DNA of 64,000 nucleotides from Theristus sp. LFF4_11 (Eukaryota; Nematoda; Chromadorea; Monhysterida; Xyalidae): contig JASANC010003917.1 of the NCBI GenBank assembly GCA_030248135.1, positions 152,443-216,442 of the forward strand, read 5' to 3'. Position 1 is the stretch's first letter, and every line of letters starts with the position of its first letter. Positions 60,801 through 64,000 of the stretch are shown here, piece by piece. Position numbers and translations under genes: made by a program. The notes below the pieces were generated by a model. The model worked only from the letters and a program-made list of their open reading frames with translations. It was not told the origin of the DNA and did not search any database.

Positions 60801-63800
60801 AATCAGCGAACTGCGTTTGAAATTTTGAATATAAAACAATTACCGCCGACCACCAACCGTGATGTCGCGGCGTAGCGGATACGCAAAGCTGGTCCTTGTA
60901 AATCGTATTCTACCAGTGATTCGTTTTGGCTTCAAACCATCGTCGGAGTATGAGTGAATCTTTGGCGTCTGAAATGAGGAACGACCGAACTACTGAAAGC
61001 ACTGATTGGCGATTAGCGTAATGAATCAGCCATTCAGCAGCGCCTCGATTCAAACACAGCCAATCAGATCGACACGCTCTTTTATAAAAAAGCTCTTACC
61101 GATTCAATGCACTCTGTGATTTTTCTACTCGCTCCATGTGCCATTGCAATGTTGTTCAAGTACGGCAATGCGGCGCCCAATGCAAACGAACCATTCATGA
61201 CGGCGAAAAACACCTGCGAAATTGATTGATTAATTAATTTTTAACATGATTCTTGACTGCATGTGCAATCAATTTGAAATCCGCGCGCATTTGTTACTTT
61301 GTTTGGAATGTTGCAACATCATCAGCTGACTCACGTGCAAACGGACTAGCGCCACCCTTGTTGGCACAATTTGTGTGCACGATTGACGACTTGTGTAGCA
61401 CCACAAAAACACAAAGTAAAAAAATCTGCCTGACTTTTACGCTACCGTAAAAACGGTGCCGCGTGGAAATGATGGGTCGGTCAGGATTAGTCGAGAGCCG
61501 TACCTGCAAAAAAGACTTTTTTGAATCAACGTGCTTATTGGTTAATCAGGAGTTTTGAATGGCCAATCATTAATCGGGCGTTCCGTTAAAAAAAAACTCT
61601 GCTGTACAGAGTCCTTCGCAGGAATATCATCAGTTTTTCAGGTTCTGCGACTCAATGGGTTTGAAGAGGTGAAAGGAGTGGCCTGCGCTTTATGTGGCCA
61701 TTCAGAGTCCATAAGTGAGTCGGCCATATTTAGAGAACTGGGATAACTTTACCCCATTTTTGAATTCCCGCGCCATGCATGAAACTGTTACTTATCTATG
61801 CGCGCATTGAGTCTCGGGACCAAAATAAAAGATCATAATTCAAAAAAAACATGCCAAAATGCCAGCGCATACGCGCAAAACTGCACCAGGAACGTCAAGC
61901 CCACAGCGAGGCCCATTTCGAAATATTTCATCAGACCACTTTTTCTCGCTTCATCTAGGGCAGCGTCGTAGCTGAAAACAGAAAACATGAATATTGTGCC
62001 GAATTTGAGTCTAGAATTGATTCACCAACACCAAGACTTATTTTAGCGCCTGCTATCTTCTCACTGCTTTTTCTCCCAATTCCTACGTCCAATGATGATC
62101 AAAACTAACGCCGCAGTCAGCTTCGATTGCGCGTTGAACGCCACGACCGTGCGAATCGAGCTGAGTGCCTCTTCTGCGATGCCGCCGGCGACCGCATATT
62201 TTGCTTGCTCCAATTTTGTGCGACTGGATGCAACCTGAAAATGATTCATGCGCGTGGAGCTGAAAATGAAAAAAGGTAGCCTGAGCCTAAGCCTGATCTT
62301 AAGTGTAAGCCTGAGCCGAAGACAAAGTCTAATCCTAAGCCTAAGCCTAAGCCAAAGCCCGAGCCTAAGCCTAAGCCTAAGCCTAAGCCTAAGACCAAGC
62401 CTAAGCCCAAGTTAAAGGCTAATCATAAGCATAAGCATAAGCATAAGCATAAGCTCAAGCCTAAGACTAATGCCTAAGCCTAAGCCTAAGCCTAAACCTA
62501 AGCCTAAGCCTAAGCCTAAGCCTAAGCCTAAGCCTAAGCCTAAGCCTAAGCCTAAGCCTAAGCCTAAGCCTAAGCCTAAGCCTAAGCCTAAGCCCAAGTT
62601 AAAGGCTAATCATAAGCATAAGCATAAGCATAAGCATTAGCATAAGCTCAAGCCTAAGACTAATTTCTAAGCCTAAGCCTAAGCCTAAGCCCAAGTTAAA
62701 GGCTAAGCATAAGCATAAGCATAAGCATAAGCATAAGCCCAAGCCTACGACTAATGAATGCCTAATGCTTCTAAGCCCAAGTCTAAGCCTAAGCGTGCGC
62801 CAGCGCTTGCACCTCAGCTTATATTTCTTTGATGCTTTCGATGCCTACCGTCGACATTCGTGCCGAGAGTAACGCCATCAACGGTGACAACGACAACATC
62901 ACCAACGTCAGCTTCCAATTGTAGACGAAGCCGACAACAAAACCAGCAATGAACGCGGCGAAATTCTGCGTGAACAGCGACAGTTTATCGCCGAGCCCTT
63001 CGCGGACACGCTCCATGTCACTGAAATGTTTGTCATACCGCAGGAACAATCAATTAAGCACGCCGATTGACAACAGCACAATTGTTTTGTGATTGCCCTA
63101 GAGCAAACCGGTCACATGCCATATTTTGACCCCCGCCATATTTTGATTCCCAGGTCAAAATAAGAGAAAACATGTTGCCATGGATTGACGCCCACCCCCC
63201 GCCCCGCCGGTCAGTCCTGTGGCAATTTGTCGCTGCCATAAAGTGACCGACAATGGGGGTGACATGACACTGGCTCTCACACATCCTAGAGTCGGCTCTG
63301 ATGTTCAAACCAAAATTGCAACCAACACGTGGCTCGAACGTAATCAAGAACCCCCTCTTACATCAAGAGTAGCCCGTCTCCCAGAGCCGCTGAGTATCCC
63401 ATATCAACAGTTTTTCACGACTCGATGACTTTTGAAAATTCGATAAAAGCTTCTAAAACCGTCGCACTCATTCAATCGACTGGCCATTTCACCGGACTGG
63501 CGCTCGTCAAACCAAACGATTTGCTGGCGCAACACCGCGCGATAGTAGGCCGTGCGCACCCGGTAGATCTGATTCTCACATGCCGCTTCGAACGCTGCGA
63601 TCTGCGGTTGGAAATCTGTGTTTTAATTTTTTTTGTGATCGCATCCTTTATGGTTTGAGGTTGAATGAAATCAGAGTGCCGAATATTACAGCATTTGAAA
63701 ACTGCATCATCACGGCTAATCCTTTTTTCGAATAAAAAAACATCGATCTAGCATAATCAATCCTGCATACCTGTCCATATGAAGTGACCAGCATCCCTAT

Positions 63801-63873
63801 GCCGATGTAAGCGTAGTACAAGCAGAACTGCCTGATTGTTGCCTCAAAGTCAGCTGCGCTTGCAATCGGGTTT
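42777..63873 (-). CDS. P-glycoprotein, ABCB full transporter (5' end outside window)
   Basis: Twenty-six exons are visible, coding about 1,170 aa in the order TMD1-NBD1-linker-TMD2-NBD2. The family is usually near 1,280 aa, so roughly the first 100 residues, including TM1, lie beyond 64000. The last exon (42856-42777) ends [20 protein letters not shown]. P-glycoproteins export hydrophobic compounds from the plasma membrane using ATP; nematode members are linked to drug tolerance. Both ATPase sites look intact: Walker A ([18 protein letters not shown]), LSGGQ, Walker B (ILLLDEAT) and H-loop (IAHRLS, VAHRLS). Introns reach 7.4 kb and are full of repeats. Two TMD1 junctions do not keep frame, so the gene may contain sequence errors or be damaged. 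Sub-blocks are listed separately. Confidence 0.93.
43227..43260 (+). repeat. Solo MITE end shaped like a 34-nt intron
   Basis: GTATGTTTGTTTAAACCTGT followed by a T-rich stretch ending TATTTTGCAG. It matches the terminal repeat of the MITE at 51340-51546, but no inverted partner lies nearby. It sits in a P-glycoprotein intron, antisense to that gene. Confidence 0.7.
43508..43612 (-). repeat. NBD2 segment nearly identical to NBD1 (56132-56236)
   Basis: About 105 nt from the LSGGQ region to Walker B match the NBD1 exon at nearly every base, including synonymous positions; differences cluster in one six-base patch plus a single site. Flanking coding and intron sequence is not similar. Confidence 0.85.
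43657..43850. repeat. Dispersed intronic repeat, copy 2
   Basis: Contains TATGCGCGCATAGATAGG, CGCATGACGCGGCAATTC, GAGTCCCCTAAATAGGG and AATTGCCACATAAAG; parts are inverted relative to the copy at 42135-42292. It lies in a P-glycoprotein intron. Confidence 0.55.
44325..44492. mobile_element. 168-bp MITE with CAGTCGAACTC termini
   Basis: TA-CAGTCGAACTCTGAATTGCA at the left and GCCTATAAATTAGAGTTCGACTG-TA at the right, with paired inner arms around GGCAATCAGCTGATTGG. It ends eight bases upstream of the Q-loop exon of NBD2. Confidence 0.8.
44768..45059. repeat. (TTTG)n microsatellite, about 72 units
   Basis: A nearly perfect tetranucleotide run of about 290 bp in the 7.4-kb P-glycoprotein intron. 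The long open frames over it on both strands, with period-4 peptides, are artefacts of the repeat. Confidence 0.97.
46035..49356 (+). mobile_element. Satellite-bearing composite element, copy 2
   Basis: Same A-B-C order as copy 1: module A 46035-47074 with inverted ends, satellite B about 47075-48485 (about nine 149-bp units), module C about 48486-49356 with three units of about 173 bp (CTACGGATG at 48643, 48815 and 48989) and the terminal hairpin CGCATCCGCATGAT. The interior of module A is inverted relative to copies 1 and 3. It lies in the 7.4-kb NBD2 intron of the P-glycoprotein gene. Confidence 0.78.
47160..48485. repeat. 149-bp tandem satellite (module B, copy 2)
   Basis: About nine units with the same consensus words as in copy 1 (ACGGCCGATTCGCCCGAAAT, GATCAGCGCATTGAATTACC). 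The units share the local variant CATCTAGAGTTGCTC, suggesting homogenisation within this array. Confidence 0.9.
50150..51287. mobile_element. Fold-back DNA transposon remnant with transposase pieces
   Basis: TA-CAGGGTGTCCCAAAAAAAAC at the left and TTTTTTTGGGACACCCTG-TA at the right. Inverted arms extend about 400 bp or more inward, so the element is a large hairpin. Between 50550 and 50810 on the plus strand is a transposase-like piece, [13 protein letters not shown] then [13 protein letters not shown], matching the conserved WPPRSPDLTPLDF region of a Tc1/mariner-related transposase, then a frame break. Each arm carries an inverted copy of the C-terminal acidic segment ([12 protein letters not shown] and [12 protein letters not shown]). 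The element is dead as a protein-coding unit. Confidence 0.75.
51340..51546. mobile_element. 207-bp MITE, TGTTTGTTYAAACC-TIR family
   Basis: TA-TGTTTGTTCAAACCTGTCAC running to TTTCGCAGAA at the left, and TTCTGTG with GGTTCAAACAGACA-TA at the right. This is the most complete short copy and the reference for the family. It lies in the 7.4-kb P-glycoprotein intron. Confidence 0.8.
52079..55394 (-). CDS. P-glycoprotein exons for linker and TMD2 (part of the 42777-63873 gene)
   Basis: Exons: 55394-55241, 55021-54966, 54810-54664, 54584-54483, 54356-54195, 53487-53287, 53035-52935, 52824-52684 and 52235-52079. The linker is acidic and charged ([18 protein letters not shown]). TMD2 begins with [19 protein letters not shown] and carries [55 protein letters not shown] and [14 protein letters not shown]. 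All phases close. A longer upstream open stretch before 52824 ([13 protein letters not shown]) is probably intron, because only the later acceptor keeps frame and P-glycoprotein spacing. Confidence 0.9.
52274..52352 (+). repeat. tRNA-like sequence (Pol III A and B boxes)
   Basis: TGGTCGAGTGG (52283-52293) is a good A box and GGTTCGAATCT (52330-52340) a good B box, 37 bases apart as in tRNA genes. The acceptor stem does not pair well, so I read it as a tRNA-derived element or tRNA pseudogene. It lies in a P-glycoprotein intron on the opposite strand. Confidence 0.55.
53585..54033. mobile_element. 449-bp TA-flanked MITE with CCCCC-rich TIR, second copy
   Basis: TA-CCGTATTACCTCTAATAAAC at the left and GGTTTAATAGAGGTAATACGG-TA at the right. 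The interior closely matches 33362-33807, including ATGGCAAAAATACCTTCCAT and GGCCTTTGGTAGCACAATTT. It lies in a TMD2 intron of the P-glycoprotein gene. Confidence 0.88.
55777..60968 (-). CDS. P-glycoprotein exons for NBD1 (part of the 42777-63873 gene)
   Basis: Exons: 60968-60858 (A-loop region [10 protein letters not shown]), 60718-60593 (Walker [10 protein letters not shown]), 57097-56894 (Q-loop [12 protein letters not shown]), 56263-56093 (LSGGQ signature and Walker [13 protein letters not shown]) and 55878-55777 (H-loop [12 protein letters not shown]). All junctions are phase 0. All residues needed for ATP binding and hydrolysis are present. A 3.5-kb intron between the Walker A and Q-loop exons holds a composite-element copy nested in a MITE. 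Confidence 0.92.
57311..60264 (-). mobile_element. Satellite-bearing composite element, copy 3 (inverted)
   Basis: The same composite read on the minus strand: module A 60264-59195, satellite B about 59190-57900 (about eight units), module C about 57900-57311 ending at the hairpin beside ATCATGC. It lies in the NBD1 intron of the P-glycoprotein gene, in the sense orientation of that gene. Copy 2 in the NBD2 intron is antisense. Confidence 0.78.
57900..59110. repeat. 149-bp tandem satellite (module B, copy 3)
   Basis: About eight inverted units with words such as AATCGTGACGATTTCGGGCG and TGGGTTAGTTTTCTTATGTG. A two-unit block (about 58380-58650) is repeated almost exactly at about 58670-58950, showing higher-order duplication. 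Confidence 0.88.
61100..63873 (-). CDS. P-glycoprotein exons for TMD1 (part of the 42777-63873 gene)
   Basis: Exons: 63873-63771, 63601-63468, 63020-62849, 62234-62106, 61971-61851, 61503-61446 and 61213-61100. Recognisable blocks are [110 protein letters not shown] and [18 protein letters not shown], all in the normal order. The first three junctions keep frame. The junctions on either side of exon 61971-61851 do not: the preceding exon ends in phase 0 but this one needs two carried bases, and the next needs two again. Confidence 0.85.
61690..61840. repeat. Dispersed intronic repeat, copy 3
   Basis: Contains TTTATGTGGCCATTCAGAGT, TTGAATTCCCGCGCCATGCA and ATCTATGCGCGCATTGAGTC followed by CCAAAATAAA, matching 42135-42292. 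It lies in a TMD1 intron of the P-glycoprotein gene. Confidence 0.6.
62275..62805. repeat. Interstitial telomere repeat (TTAGGC complement) and variants
   Basis: GCCTAA repeats, the complement of the nematode telomere hexamer TTAGGC, run with few errors from about 62470 to 62592 and in degenerate form on both sides. They are mixed with blocks of the variant CATAAG. The block fills most of the intron between the exons at 63020-62849 and 62234-62106. Confidence 0.92.
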
Positions 63874-64000
63874 CTGAAGCGTATGAAGGGAATTTATGCG
63901 GTGTAACTTTGATTGGACAGACCGCAACATTCCTGAACTCGGCAAAAGGCTAGGGCTAGCCCTTTCTGGGCAAGGTTTCTACACTCAGGGTAAATTACAA

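Noticed and set aside
62412..62597. Open frame of alternating Gly-Leu
   Set aside because: Translation of the TTAGGC telomere-type repeat, not a protein gene.
1..64000. CRISPR arrays, bacterial operons, ribosome binding sites
   Set aside because: The spliced genes, tRNA-derived repeats and telomere hexamer show eukaryotic nuclear DNA. The 26-, 33- and 149-bp arrays have no unique spacers between units.

Overview
The window is nuclear DNA from a metazoan, almost certainly a nematode. It has multi-exon GT-AG genes with short T-rich acceptors (TTTTCAG, TTTGCAG), an interstitial array of the nematode telomere hexamer TTAGGC, and typical worm membrane-protein families. The species cannot be named from the sequence. 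Exons are GC-richer than the AT-rich introns and spacers, and the spacers are loaded with non-autonomous DNA transposons, tRNA-derived SINE-like copies and satellite arrays. All gene models were built by hand from splice signals and reading-frame phase.

Layout. 1-8,526: no recognisable gene; holds copy 1 of a 3-3.7 kb satellite-bearing composite element (1,503-5,202). 8,527-15,450 (-): ten-exon gene for a Headcase (HECA)-like protein of 844 aa whose exon phases all close. 15,678-18,592: two TIR elements. 20,101-20,623 (-): weak membrane-protein candidate beside a homopolymer-rich block that looks artefactual. 21,749-23,648 (-): GT11 alpha-1,2-fucosyltransferase, about 350 aa. 24,951-29,339 (-): MARVEL-domain four-TM protein. 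31,886-37,132 (-): seven-TM receptor with a long cytoplasmic tail. 39,390-42,616 (+): complete cys-loop ligand-gated channel subunit, 485 aa in nine exons. 42,777 to beyond 63,873 (-): P-glycoprotein (ABCB full transporter) with 26 visible exons; its N-terminus lies past the right edge.

The channel and the P-glycoprotein are tail to tail, with stop codons 160 bp apart. The P-glycoprotein introns are the most remarkable part: they hold two more copies of the composite element, a 290-bp TTTG tract, a fold-back transposon, several TA-flanked MITEs and the TTAGGC array. I see no operon and no functional link between neighbouring genes beyond several being membrane proteins.

Most notable observations: (1) a repeated composite with a fold-back 5' module, a central 149-bp satellite of variable copy number and a 3' hairpin module, an architecture recalling Helentron-derived elements; one copy is nested in a MITE and so exposes its empty site; (2) a MITE family whose terminal repeat reads like a 34-38 nt intron; (3) near identity between the signature/Walker B exons of the two P-glycoprotein nucleotide-binding domains, suggesting gene conversion; (4) two frame breaks in the first transmembrane domain of the same gene.
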